Notes: generated by a model not told the origin, from the sequence alone. A stretch of 64,000 nt of DNA from Flavobacteriaceae bacterium R38 (GCA_009901575.1 WXYP01000009.1:49656-113655), one strand, 5' to 3'; positions 18,457-27,200 are shown, counted from the first letter of the stretch. Numbers and translations: made by a program.

Positions 18457-20613
18457 ATGAAAAAGGGATTAATCACAATCTTTTGTTTATTAACAACAAT
18501 AATAAGTTTTGCACAAACTATAATTTCGGGGAAGGTAACCGATAGAAAAGGAATTCCGATTATAGGAGCTAATGTATTTTTAGAGGGGACTTATGATGGA
18601 TCTTCTACAGATGACAAAGGAAAGTTTAGTTTTACGACTTCAGAAACCGGAATTCAAAAATTAGTCTTTTCTTTTTTATCATATGAAACTTATGCTATGG
18701 AGGCAGACGTAACTTCCTTCAAAAGCCTTGAAATTAAGCTTAGAGAAGAAGTGAATACATTGACTGGGGTAACGTTAACAGCAGGTACTTTTGAAGCTGG
18801 AGATAATGCGAAAGTTTCTGCATTGACACCTTTAGATGTAGTTACCACCGCCAGTGCTTTAGGAGATTTTGTAGGCGCTTTACAAACATTGCCGGGAACC
18901 AGTACTGTGGCAGAAGATGGCCGTTTGTTTGTTAGAGGAGGAGACGCTGGCGAAACTCAAATCTTTATTGATGGAATACGAGTTTTTCAACCTTTTACCC
19001 CCACAACTAACAATGTGCCTACAAGAGGACGTTATTCCCCGTTTTTATTTGACGGAATTACTTTTTCAACCGGAGGATACTCTGCAGAATATGGGCAAGC
19101 ATTATCTAGTGTATTGTTACTTAATACAATTAATGAGCCCGACCAGGAAAAGACAGATATTTCTCTTATGACAGTCGGCGGGGGAGTCGGAAATACCCAA
19201 AAATGGGAGAAAGGCTCTCTAAGTGTTAATACAGCTTATATTAATCTGGCTCCTTATACCGAAGTTTTTCCCGATAGAAACGAATATAGAAAACCTTTTG
19301 AGGCGATATCCGGAGAAGCTGTATACAGGCATAAATTTGAAAATGGGTTATTGAAATTATATACGGCTTATGATCATATTAATGTAGATGTTTTGCAGGA
19401 AGATATTAATTTTGATGATTTGATTCGTTTTGACCTGGAAAACAACAATGTTTATTTTAATGGATCTTATAAAGGGGCTTTAAAAAATAACTGGTTATTG
19501 AATGTAGGTACAAGTTATACCTATGGAAAAACCAATACAGGAATTATTGGTAATGATATTAGGGACACAGAACAATCGTTACACGCTAAAATTAAATTGA
19601 AAAAAGGATTTAGCAGTCGATTTAAGTGGAGTGCAGGTGCTGAGTATTTTATAACTGATTTTAAAGAAGATTTTAGAGGTGCTGATAATATCGAATTTAA
19701 TTCTCAATTCAACAATAATATCTCGGCAGCTTTTACAGAAGCAGATATCTTTTTCTCAAAAAACCTGGCGACAAAAGTAGGGTTAAGAGCAGAGTACTCC
19801 GAATTATTAAGAGATACGTATATTTCTCCGCGTTTATCACTAGCCTATAAAACAGATAAATTTGGGCAGGTTTCATTGGCTTACGGGGATTTTTATCAGA
19901 ATCCGAATAACAATTTATTGAAGTTTAATACAGATTTCAGGGCAGAAAAGGCATCACACTATATTTTAAACTATCAGTATAATAATAATGGGAAAACATT
20001 TAGAGCAGAAGCTTTCTATAAGGATTATGATGATTTAGTAAAGTTTGATACCGATTTTGCAAGTTTTGACAGCAATTATTCTAATGATGGATTTGGTTAT
20101 GCAGGCGGCCTGGATATTTTTTGGAGGGATAATACAAGTTTTAAGAACCTGGATTATTGGGTGAGTTATTCTTACCTGGATACAGAGCGTGATTTCAGGA
20201 ACTTTCCTGAGCGTGCAAGACCTAATTTTGCTTCAACTCATAATTTTTCTTTAGTAGGGAAATACTGGATAGATAAATGGAAAAGTCAATTAGGATTTTC
20301 ATACACTTTTGCATCAGGAAGAGCTTTTACAGACCCTAATACTCCTTTTTTTCAAGGAGAAAAAACAAAACCTTTTAATAATTTAAGTGTCAATTGGGCT
20401 TATCTCATAAGTCCGCAAAAAATACTTTACTTTTCGGTTTCCAATGTCTTAGGATTTAATAATGTAAACGGATTTCAATTTAGAAATACACCCAATGATG
20501 ATGGTTTTTTTGACCGAAGAGCTTTAAGACCGGCAGCCGATCAGTTCTTTTTTGTTGGTTTCTTTTGGACTATTAGTGATGATAAAAAAAGTAATCAATT
20601 AAACAATTTATAG
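18457..20613 (+). CDS. TonB-dependent outer-membrane receptor
   Basis: A signal peptide (ending ISFAQ) is followed by a carboxypeptidase-regulatory-like domain (about residues 21-105: ISGKVTDRKGIPIIGANVFL). A plug domain follows (about 120-225: FVGALQTLPGTSTVAEDGRLFVRGG, split by a typical DGIRVF loop), then a beta-barrel of about 490 residues. At 718 residues it is at the short end for Bacteroidota receptors and has no SusD partner next to it, so it is not a classical polysaccharide-utilisation receptor. The ligand is unknown. The C-terminus ends in a hydrophilic tail after a terminal aromatic strand (FFFVGFFWTI). A period-7 repeat array lies close upstream. Confidence 0.9.
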   Translation: MKKGLITIFCLLTTIISFAQTIISGKVTDRKGIPIIGANVFLEGTYDGSSTDDKGKFSFTTSETGIQKLVFSFLSYETYAMEADVTSFKSLEIKLREEVNTLTGVTLTAGTFEAGDNAKVSALTPLDVVTTASALGDFVGALQTLPGTSTVAEDGRLFVRGGDAGETQIFIDGIRVFQPFTPTTNNVPTRGRYSPFLFDGITFSTGGYSAEYGQALSSVLLLNTINEPDQEKTDISLMTVGGGVGNTQKWEKGSLSVNTAYINLAPYTEVFPDRNEYRKPFEAISGEAVYRHKFENGLLKLYTAYDHINVDVLQEDINFDDLIRFDLENNNVYFNGSYKGALKNNWLLNVGTSYTYGKTNTGIIGNDIRDTEQSLHAKIKLKKGFSSRFKWSAGAEYFITDFKEDFRGADNIEFNSQFNNNISAAFTEADIFFSKNLATKVGLRAEYSELLRDTYISPRLSLAYKTDKFGQVSLAYGDFYQNPNNNLLKFNTDFRAEKASHYILNYQYNNNGKTFRAEAFYKDYDDLVKFDTDFASFDSNYSNDGFGYAGGLDIFWRDNTSFKNLDYWVSYSYLDTERDFRNFPERARPNFASTHNFSLVGKYWIDKWKSQLGFSYTFASGRAFTDPNTPFFQGEKTKPFNNLSVNWAYLISPQKILYFSVSNVLGFNNVNGFQFRNTPNDDGFFDRRALRPAADQFFFVGFFWTISDDKKSNQLNNL

Positions 20614-20918
20614 TCTTTTTACGAGTCATAAAATTAAATGTAGTGCCTTAAATTAACATTGATTTATTTATTAAAAACAACGTAGAAATGTACTTATTTT
20701 AATAACTTCTCAAAAAAGAAAATATAAAAATATCGAAATATTGGAAGAGCGATTTTTAGACTAAAAATATGATAATTAAATAGGTGTTATCTTAACGTTA
20801 TTTAGCTACTCAATTACCTTTTTTATAACTGAATATAAAGGTTTTAGTAATTTCAAAAAAGATATAAAAGTGATTTGGTAAAGTATCTTTGAACTATAAA
20901 TTAAAAACCAAATATCAC
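20614..20918 (+). other. AT-rich intergenic region
   Basis: No gene was seen in these 305 bases. The only recognisable signal is the -7 box at 20884-20891 for the following small gene. Confidence 0.6.
20884..20891 (+). promoter_or_regulatory. -7 promoter box for the small exported protein
   Basis: TATCTTTG matches TAnnTTTG exactly and lies 27 nt before the chosen ATG at 20919. An in-frame upstream ATG at 20889 overlaps this box, which argues for the downstream start. Confidence 0.45.
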
Positions 20919-21260
20919 ATGAAAAAGTTAATTGTATTTATCCTGATTACTGTTTTTGGAACAGCTATTACTTTTGGATCAGATCCTAAAGTAGCAACAA
21001 CTCAAGAAGAATTGAGAAATGAAATTATTAAACTTTTAGATGCACCTAAATTTGATTTAGAAAAAGAAGAAACACTGGCTCAAATTAGATTTACATTAAA
21101 TTCTAAAAAAGAGATTGTAATATTATCTGTAGAATCAGATAATAAGCAAGTAGATGCTTATGTAAAGAATGAATTAAACTATCATAAGATAGAAAATGGA
21201 AATTACGAAAGAGGAAAAGTATTTGTTATGCCATTGAAAATAATGAAATCTAAAGCTTAA
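20919..21260 (+). CDS. Small exported protein, conserved hypothetical
   Basis: The chosen ATG gives a clean signal peptide (MKKLIVFILITVFGTAITFG) and a mature protein of about 93 residues. An ATG 30 bases upstream would put ten polar residues before the signal. The mature part has an alpha-helix (QEELRNEIIKLLD) followed by beta-strands (AQIRFTLNSKKEIVILSVES; VDAYVKNELNYHKI; FVMPLKI). This resembles the small periplasmic proteins of Bacteroidota that mimic the TonB C-terminal fold (beta-alpha-beta with a final MPLKI-like strand). No function is assigned. A terminator follows, so it is monocistronic. Confidence 0.7.
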   Translation: MKKLIVFILITVFGTAITFGSDPKVATTQEELRNEIIKLLDAPKFDLEKEETLAQIRFTLNSKKEIVILSVESDNKQVDAYVKNELNYHKIENGNYERGKVFVMPLKIMKSKA

Positions 21261-21335
21261 CCTGTATTTGTAACGACGTATTAGTAAATGTCTTGAGAGT
21301 TTTAACGAGCTTTTAAGGCATTTTTGCTTTTTAAT

Positions 21336-21359
21336 AAATTCCTTAATAGGAATTTTTTT
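21336..21359 (+). terminator. Intrinsic terminator after the small exported protein
   Basis: A 7-bp stem (AAATTCC / GGAATTT) with a 6-nt loop runs into a T tract. Confidence 0.75.
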
Positions 21360-21526
21360 GTGTTAAATTCTGCAGTTTCCCTTCCTTTTTTGGGGAATTA
21401 CAATTCATCAGCTAAAAATAACAGTTGAGTATTTCTTTTTTTAAAATGAACCTCTCCTGCTGGATATTTGTTGTATCAATAATCAAGAAATGCAATTAAC
21501 AGCAGCAACATTAAAACTTTAATAAA

Positions 21527-22162
21527 ATGATACGAATAATCTTTTATCTATTAATCACATTATTCTCTTTGACTACATCAGCATTGATAGCACAGGGAGA
21601 TAGATATGAACAAGGCATGACAAAAGCCTTTGAATTATGGGATGCTCAAAAACCAATGGAAGCATCAAACATGTTTGAACGTATTTCCAGTGCAGAAAAA
21701 GAAAATTGGATACCATATTACTATGTAGTACAAATTAATACGATTTATAGTTTTAATGAAAAAGATGAAGAGAAACTGACATTGCAATTAGCAAAAGCAA
21801 AAGAATTTTTAGATAAAGCACAACAAATTTCTCCGGATAATCCAGAACTTATTGTTTTAGAAGCTCTTATTAATACGGCTTGGGTTGCTTATGATGGTCA
21901 GAAATATGGAATGACATTAGCACCTAAAAATACAGAACTATATATTAAAGCTTTAAAGATTGCACCAGAAAATCCCAGAGTATTATTGTCTAAAGCAGAG
22001 TGGGATATGGGGAGTGCCAGATTTTTTGGGCAAGATACCGCTCCTTTCTGTAAAGATGTGAAAAAGGCTTTGGAACTTTTTGCTACCTTTAAAGGTGAAA
22101 CCCTTTTTTATCCGGAATGGGGTAAGGAAAGAGCAGAACAAATTTTAAAAGACTGTAAATAG
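21527..22162 (+). CDS. Exported TPR-like protein, first gene of the LytS/LytTR-2TM operon
   Basis: A signal peptide (residues 1-22, ending LIAQG) is followed by helical repeats of the TPR type: EASNMFERISSAEKENWIPYYY, LAKAKEFLDKAQQISPDNPELIVL and LYIKALKIAPENPRVLLSKA, the last two with the Pro-Asn-Pro turn. Two cysteines near the C-terminus (FCKDVKK and the penultimate residue) could pair in the periplasm. Its stop codon abuts the ATG of the sensor kinase with no gap, so translation is probably coupled. It may present an envelope signal to the kinase; that is inference from position. Confidence 0.8.
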   Translation: MIRIIFYLLITLFSLTTSALIAQGDRYEQGMTKAFELWDAQKPMEASNMFERISSAEKENWIPYYYVVQINTIYSFNEKDEEKLTLQLAKAKEFLDKAQQISPDNPELIVLEALINTAWVAYDGQKYGMTLAPKNTELYIKALKIAPENPRVLLSKAEWDMGSARFFGQDTAPFCKDVKKALELFATFKGETLFYPEWGKERAEQILKDCK

Positions 22163-23506
22163 ATGAGAAATTTACTAAAGACATTAGGTATTGCATTTAT
22201 AATAGCCCTGGTTATTGTAGTCATAAACCTGGCATTTCAATACTTTTCTGGAGAAACAATTGAATTTAATGAAAACACCCTGAGAGTATTAGGATATTAT
22301 ATTCTTTATTCTGTTGTCTTGTCTTTGGTAAATGGTTATTTCTTTGATTACCTGAATTACACTGTTAAATGGAAAAAATATGGGAAGTATAGATTCTTGA
22401 TTGGTTTTATAGGTTCTGTAACTATTACACTTGTTACCTTTTTCCTTATCAGGGCATTTCAGGAAATGATATTAGAAGGAGAAAGTTATAGTGAGTTTAT
22501 TTCCGAAGAAAGGCCTGGAACTTATTTTATCGCTTTGATAATTACATTAGTTGTATCCTTGTTTTTTCACGCTTTTTATTTTTACAAAGCATTACAAGAT
22601 TCTAAAGTAAAAGAACAAAAAGTAATAGCAGGTACAGCCTCTGCACAGTTTGATGCTCTTAAAAATCAATTAGACCCACATTTTTTATTCAATAGTTTAA
22701 ATGTTCTGACTTCATTGATAGATGAAGATCAAAAAGCAGCTCAAAAATTTACTACATCCTTATCTAAAGTTTATAGGTATGTATTAGAGCAAAAAAATAA
22801 AGAATTAGTTACTGTAGATGAAGAACTGGAATTTGCAAAAACATATGTAAACCTGCTGAAAATGAGATTCGAAGACAGTATTGTTTTTGATTTTCCTGAA
22901 AAAGCAAGTAATGCAGAAGCTAAAGTGGTACCCTTATCTCTGCAATTGTTATTGGAAAATGCAGTAAAGCATAATATAGTAACTTCTAATAAACCACTAC
23001 ATATTAAAATTTTTGAAAATAAAGGAAATTTAGTTGTAGAGAATAACCTCCAACCTAAAGAAGTCGTTAAAAAAAGTAGCGGAGTAGGGTTAAGAAATAT
23101 TCAGCAGCGTTACGCAATATTAACTAACAGAAAAGTAGAAATCAATAAAGGACAAGCTATATTTTCTGTACAAATACCAATGTTAACTAAACAAAAAAAT
23201 GTCATGGAAGTACAACAATCATATATAGAAGATAAACGCTATCAAAGGGCTAAAGACAGAGTAGACGCACTTAAAGCTTTTTATGGAAATTTAACATCCT
23301 ATTTAATAGTCATTCCGGTATTAATATTTGTAAATTATAGGACATCAGATTTTCCCTGGGTAATTTTCCCTGCCTTAGGTTGGGGATTTGGATTGGTCGC
23401 TCACGGATTAGAAGCTTATGGTTACAGTCCGTTATTAGGGAAAAACTGGGAAGAACGCAAGATTAAAGAACTTATGGATAATGATAAAAGTAATGGTTAT
23501 AGGTAA
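22163..23506 (+). CDS. LytS-type sensor histidine kinase with a C-terminal 2TM domain
   Basis: Four predicted membrane spans (about residues 8-28, 45-65, 74-95 and 120-145) precede a His_kinase region (QFDALKNQLDPHFLFNSLN, phospho-acceptor His173). The ATPase domain has LLLENAVKHN as N-box and GVGLRNIQQRY as glycine box. After about residue 355 the protein continues with a complete 2TM domain (RYQRAKDRVDALKAFY, two spans with GWGFGLVAHGLEAYG, and the closing NWEERKIKELM). This is unusual, since LytS kinases normally end after the ATPase domain. The cognate LytTR regulator lies 1.5 kb downstream in the same direction, with four stand-alone 2TM genes between. The signal is unknown. Confidence 0.9.
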   Translation: MRNLLKTLGIAFIIALVIVVINLAFQYFSGETIEFNENTLRVLGYYILYSVVLSLVNGYFFDYLNYTVKWKKYGKYRFLIGFIGSVTITLVTFFLIRAFQEMILEGESYSEFISEERPGTYFIALIITLVVSLFFHAFYFYKALQDSKVKEQKVIAGTASAQFDALKNQLDPHFLFNSLNVLTSLIDEDQKAAQKFTTSLSKVYRYVLEQKNKELVTVDEELEFAKTYVNLLKMRFEDSIVFDFPEKASNAEAKVVPLSLQLLLENAVKHNIVTSNKPLHIKIFENKGNLVVENNLQPKEVVKKSSGVGLRNIQQRYAILTNRKVEINKGQAIFSVQIPMLTKQKNVMEVQQSYIEDKRYQRAKDRVDALKAFYGNLTSYLIVIPVLIFVNYRTSDFPWVIFPALGWGFGLVAHGLEAYGYSPLLGKNWEERKIKELMDNDKSNGYR

Positions 23507-23545
23507 TCATTACAATAAACAACACTAACTATACAAGCATAAATT

Positions 23546-23848
23546 ATGGAAGATTTAAAAGAGCAACACAGATATCAAAGAGCTAAAGATAAAGTAATAG
23601 AAATAAAGAAGTTTTATAATGATTTAATATCATTTATTGTAGTAGTAACTTTTTTGGCCATTTTAAATTATTGGATTAATGAATGGAGGTATGCATGGTT
23701 TTTATGGGTAGTTTTGGGCTGGGGGATCGGATTGATTTTTCATGCTATAAAAACCTTTGATTGGAATCCTCTTTTCAATAAAGATTGGGAGGAACGTAAG
23801 ATTAAAGAGCTTATGAAAGATGATAAGAATACACGAAAATGGGAATAG
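23546..23848 (+). CDS. 2TM domain protein 1 (A type)
   Basis: This 100-residue protein has a charged N-terminal helix (RYQRAKDKVIEIKKFY), two membrane spans, and the signature NKDWEERKIKELM near the C-terminus. It shares the A-type phrases FLAILNY and WFLWV-LGWGIGL with the third 2TM protein and resembles the domain at the end of the kinase. It follows the kinase after 39 bp. 2TM proteins are small membrane proteins of Bacteroidota that accompany LytTR systems; no biochemical role is established. Confidence 0.85.
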   Translation: MEDLKEQHRYQRAKDKVIEIKKFYNDLISFIVVVTFLAILNYWINEWRYAWFLWVVLGWGIGLIFHAIKTFDWNPLFNKDWEERKIKELMKDDKNTRKWE

Positions 23849-23857
23849 TGAAAGAAA

Positions 23858-24160
23858 ATGGAAGATAGAAATCAACAACGTTACAAAGATGCTCACAAAA
23901 GAGTAAAAGAAATAAAAGGATTCTATATTCATCTTATCGTTTTTATAATTATGAATACGTTTATCCTGGTTAATATCTACATTAGTAAGCGTTATGACAA
24001 TGAGAATTTCTGGGAATTCGGATCTTTCTTTACATTTTTTGCATGGGGAATAGGCCTGCTTATACATGGATTTTCTGTTTCAAATTATTCTTTTTTATGG
24101 GGGGAAAACTGGGAAGAGCGCAAGATTAAAGAGTTTATGGACAAAGAAGGTAACGAATAG
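23858..24160 (+). CDS. 2TM domain protein 2 (B type)
   Basis: This 100-residue protein has the same plan as its neighbours: a basic helix (RYKDAHKRVKEIKGFY), two spans and a closing ENWEERKIKEFM. It differs in its second half, where FGSFFTFFAWGIGLLIHGF replaces the WFLWV-GWGIGL phrase; I call this the B type. It lies 9 bp after the previous stop. The closing motif is acidic-basic and cytoplasmic, so it may contact the kinase or regulator; this is inference. Confidence 0.85.
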   Translation: MEDRNQQRYKDAHKRVKEIKGFYIHLIVFIIMNTFILVNIYISKRYDNENFWEFGSFFTFFAWGIGLLIHGFSVSNYSFLWGENWEERKIKEFMDKEGNE

Positions 24161-24174
24161 GTAAAATAACAATT

Positions 24175-24480
24175 ATGGAAAATTATTCTGAAGAAAAAAA
24201 ATATAAACGTGCTAAAGAACGAGTAGAAGAGATTAAAGGTGCATATTATCATCTGTTCTCATATATAGGAGTACTCACTTTTCTGGCAATATTGAATTAT
24301 ACAATTGATAAATGGGAGAACCCATGGTTTTTATGGGTTGCTTTTGGTTGGGGAATTGGACTGATAATACATCTTCTTGTTGTAATTAACTGGAGTCCAT
24401 TTTTAGGGAAAAACTGGGAAGAACGCAAAATTCAGCAATTCATGAAGGAAGATTATGAATCTGAACGTAAATTTAAATGA
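24175..24480 (+). CDS. 2TM domain protein 3 (A type)
   Basis: This 101-residue A-type 2TM protein has KYKRAKERVEEIKGAYYHL, then FLAILNY and WFLWV-FGWGIGL in the spans, and KNWEERKIQQFM at the end. It is closer to the first 2TM protein than to its direct neighbours, which points to duplication of an A-B gene pair. It lies 14 bp after the preceding stop. Confidence 0.85.
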   Translation: MENYSEEKKYKRAKERVEEIKGAYYHLFSYIGVLTFLAILNYTIDKWENPWFLWVAFGWGIGLIIHLLVVINWSPFLGKNWEERKIQQFMKEDYESERKFK

Positions 24481-24488
24481 ACCTTATT

Positions 24489-24812
24489 ATGGAAAATAGA
24501 GAAGCATTAAAATATGAAAAAGCAAAACGAAGAGTGAATAAAATCCGAAGGTTTTATAAGCACTTAACAATCTATACTATTGTTAATTTATTTATTGTTG
24601 TTGTCAATATTTCAAATCTGGATCAGGGAGAATCATATTTCGAAATTCAAAACTTTTTTACGCTGATTTTTTGGGGTATTGGAGTCTTAATCCATGCATT
24701 TATGGTCTTTGGGTTTCCTTACTTATTTGGAAATGACTGGGAAGAACGTAAAATTCAAAAGTATATGGAGAACGATCAAGAAGGTTATAAAAAAGTACAA
24801 CGCTGGGAGTAA
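24489..24812 (+). CDS. 2TM domain protein 4 (B type)
   Basis: The chosen ATG gives MENREALKYEKAKRR, which aligns with the MED/MEN starts of the other three. A further in-frame ATG at 24477 overlaps the previous stop as ATGA and could provide translational coupling; it would add four residues. The protein is B type (IQNFFTLIFWGIGVLIHAF) and closes with NDWEERKIQKYM. It completes an A-B-A-B order of small genes after the A-type domain of the kinase. Confidence 0.85.
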   Translation: MENREALKYEKAKRRVNKIRRFYKHLTIYTIVNLFIVVVNISNLDQGESYFEIQNFFTLIFWGIGVLIHAFMVFGFPYLFGNDWEERKIQKYMENDQEGYKKVQRWE

Positions 24813-24842
24813 AATAACCAGTATATCATTTAAAAAATATCC

Positions 24843-25022
24843 ATGAAAAGTAGTTACATAATCATTTTGATCTTTATATCTGTATTCACGATGAAAGCAC
24901 AAGAAAATGCTTTTGTAATAGAAGATGTTAGTGTGTTCGATGGAGATAAAATAATTAAAAACAGATATATACTGATTGAAAATAGTCAGATTAAAGAAAT
25001 AACCTCGCTAACCTGTATATAA
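24843..25022 (+). pseudogene. Amidohydrolase N-terminal remnant (59 codons)
   Basis: An ATG-started frame encodes a signal peptide (MKSSYIIILIFISVFTMKAQ) and then the start of an amidohydrolase beta-sandwich (FVIEDVSVFDGDKIIKN, YILIENSQIKEI). It stops abruptly with TSLTCI and TAA, just where PG-(I/L)-IDxHxH would follow. Members of this family are usually over 400 residues. The frame is intact up to the stop and the LytTR gene begins 13 bp later, so a deletion joining the two genes is the simplest explanation. A functional 59-residue secreted peptide cannot be excluded. Confidence 0.7.
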
Positions 25023-25035
25023 CCAAAAAAATAAA

Positions 25036-25791
25036 ATGAATACAATAATCATTGAAGACGAAAAACCATCGGCAAGACGTTTAAAACGGATGTTAGAAGA
25101 AATGGAAGTGCCCGTAAACAGCATGTTACATTCTGTGGAAGAAGCTATAGACTGGTTTCAGAAAAACGAGCATCCGGATCTTATTTTTTTGGATATCCAG
25201 TTGTCTGATGGTTTGTCTTTTGAGATTTTTGATGTCGTAAAAGTGAATAGTGCAATCATATTTACAACAGCATTTGATGAGTATGCATTGCAGGCTTTTA
25301 AACTGAATAGTATAGATTATCTGTTAAAACCGATAGATAATGAAGATTTAGAAGTAGCCATTCAAAAATTCAAAAAACTTCAACCTCAAAAACAAGTATT
25401 AAGTGTCGATTTTGAAGATATAAAAAAGTTATTGGTCAACCCAGTAGAAAGAGGTTATAAAAAACGATTTACTGTAAAAGTTGGGCAATACCTTAAAATG
25501 ATTACTATAGATGAGATTGAATGTATTTATAGTGAAAATAAAGGAACCTATGCTTATACAGCCGAAGGGAGAAATTATTTGTTGGATACAGCATTAGATC
25601 ATCTGGAAAATGAATTGTCGCCCGAAATTTTTTTTAGAGTCAGCCGGAAGTTTTTTATAAATATTAATCATATAAAAGATATTGTTTCTTATACCAATTC
25701 GCGCTTACAAATCAAACTTAAAAAATTTGATGAACAAGAAATTATTGTGAGTAGGGAAAGAGTAAGAGACTTTAAAGACTGGATTAGTTAG
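25036..25791 (+). CDS. LytTR family response regulator
   Basis: A CheY-like receiver (residues 1-115) has the acidic pocket Glu7-Asp8, the phospho-acceptor Asp53 in FLDIQL, Thr in FTTAFDEYALQAF and Lys in DYLLKPID. The C-terminal LytTR DNA-binding domain (about 145-251) has RYTVKVGQ-like and IECIYSENKGTYAYT, FFRVSRKFFININHI and the closing VSRERVRDFKDWI segments. It is the partner of the LytS-type kinase upstream. Its 3' end overlaps the convergent glycoside-hydrolase gene by 8 bp. Direct repeats bound by LytTR proteins would be expected at target promoters. Confidence 0.95.
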   Translation: MNTIIIEDEKPSARRLKRMLEEMEVPVNSMLHSVEEAIDWFQKNEHPDLIFLDIQLSDGLSFEIFDVVKVNSAIIFTTAFDEYALQAFKLNSIDYLLKPIDNEDLEVAIQKFKKLQPQKQVLSVDFEDIKKLLVNPVERGYKKRFTVKVGQYLKMITIDEIECIYSENKGTYAYTAEGRNYLLDTALDHLENELSPEIFFRVSRKFFININHIKDIVSYTNSRLQIKLKKFDEQEIIVSRERVRDFKDWIS

Positions 25792-27154
25792 TTATACTTT
25801 TACCATACCATTTTGCAATAGTATTTTCTGCAGGTTTAAATTGAGGTGAAAAATTTAGGCTTTTAGCTGCGTTCTCTTTTTTTGACCTGGTTCCCCAATC
25901 CCAGATGTATGCTCCCGAGAACCAGTCTTTTTCCCAAAGCATCTCAAACATAGCTTCGTAGGCTAATTGTTGTGTTCTATCAGATTTCTTTTTAGTTAAT
26001 GAGCTAAAAAAAGAATCCCACTCCCAGGGTTTTATTGTTGCACTGGCTTCACTTTTGTAACCAACTTCAGTGAAAAGAATGGGTTTGTCATGCTCATGAG
26101 ATAATGCTTCCATCTTTTCAATATGCCTTTCCCAACCCGCTTTGATTTCATTTAATTCAGGATTTTCATTTTTAGTCAGCGGAAAATAAGCCTGGATTCC
26201 TATATAATCCAGTTCTTTCCAAAAAGTAACTTCTTTAAATTCTCTGTCCCAATTGGCAGCATAAGTGAGTTTACCTTTATAGATAGTTCTGATTTTTTTT
26301 ATTAATGAGATCCACTTATCGTGATTATTATTGAGGATAGATGATCTTAGTTCTGTGCCTATACAAAAAAGCTCAGCATTAGTTTCTTCCGCCATTTTTG
26401 CATAGTGAAGAATTTCTTTTTCATAAGATTCAAACCAGGAATCCCAATCTTTTTTTGAAGTGATTTTTAAATTTGATCGCCAACCGTCTCCCAGCCATAA
26501 ATGTGGCTTTAAATGTGCATACATACCTTTTTCATGTAGGTCGTTAATTGCATGTATAAAGATAGAGTCTTGCCTGGACCATTTTCCATTTTTACTTCTT
26601 AAACGTACCTGGTTACTGTTATCATCATCCTGATATAAAAAAGGAATAACTGTCGCCCATTCTATATTGTTTTTAACTAACCTGTCAATAGCTTCTTTAT
26701 TTTCTTTCCTCCAGCCAAAGACGCTCATTCCTCTGTGCTTTCCATCTTTAAGATACTTTTCTAATGAATGACCGCTATTGTTTTCTACTGTAGTATCCCA
26801 GGTGTAATTAAAATTTTCATTGGTATTATTATAAACTATAAAGGAATAACTGCTATAGATGATAGTAAAAGGAAGTATTATTTTCAACAATACCCCTTTG
26901 AGTACAGGTCGTATCCCTTTCTTTTTATATAACCTGAAAAAATATCTTACGATAAGGAAAACCAGACTAAATATCAGGAATAAAAAATGAGAAAAGATTA
27001 AAAAGCTTATGTTACTAAAAAGCAATTCAAAGAACGTTATAAATGCTTGTTTGAACGAAGTGTCATCGTCTACAACATTATAAAGAAAGAATGCCAGAAT
27101 AAAAAACCAGTTAAAGAGATATATTTTAAAAAAAGTAAAGAAGTTCTTTTTCAT
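25784..27154 (-). CDS. Membrane-anchored GH113-like glycoside hydrolase
   Basis: Three N-terminal hydrophobic segments (about residues 10-28, 46-70 and 88-108) precede a TIM-barrel of about 320 residues. The barrel matches GH113-type proteins: LKPHLWLGDGWRSN, CIGTELRSS with Glu268 as likely acid/base, YAANWDREF, LDYIGIQAYFPL, and LFTEVGYKS with Glu363 as likely nucleophile. GH113 enzymes hydrolyse beta-mannan by a retaining mechanism. A membrane-tethered form with three spans is not the usual secreted layout. The gene is convergent with the LytTR gene. Substrate specificity is an inference from the family. Confidence 0.8.
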   Translation of the reverse strand: MKKNFFTFFKIYLFNWFFILAFFLYNVVDDDTSFKQAFITFFELLFSNISFLIFSHFLFLIFSLVFLIVRYFFRLYKKKGIRPVLKGVLLKIILPFTIIYSSYSFIVYNNTNENFNYTWDTTVENNSGHSLEKYLKDGKHRGMSVFGWRKENKEAIDRLVKNNIEWATVIPFLYQDDDNSNQVRLRSKNGKWSRQDSIFIHAINDLHEKGMYAHLKPHLWLGDGWRSNLKITSKKDWDSWFESYEKEILHYAKMAEETNAELFCIGTELRSSILNNNHDKWISLIKKIRTIYKGKLTYAANWDREFKEVTFWKELDYIGIQAYFPLTKNENPELNEIKAGWERHIEKMEALSHEHDKPILFTEVGYKSEASATIKPWEWDSFFSSLTKKKSDRTQQLAYEAMFEMLWEKDWFSGAYIWDWGTRSKKENAAKSLNFSPQFKPAENTIAKWYGKSITN

Positions 27155-27200
27155 TACAGGTTTTTATACATAAGAGGATCAAAAACCAAAAATGTTACAA

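Noticed and set aside
24477..24479. ATG overlapping the previous stop as the start of the fourth 2TM gene
   Set aside because: The alignment of all four 2TM starts favours the ATG at 24489; the earlier codon is kept only as an alternative.
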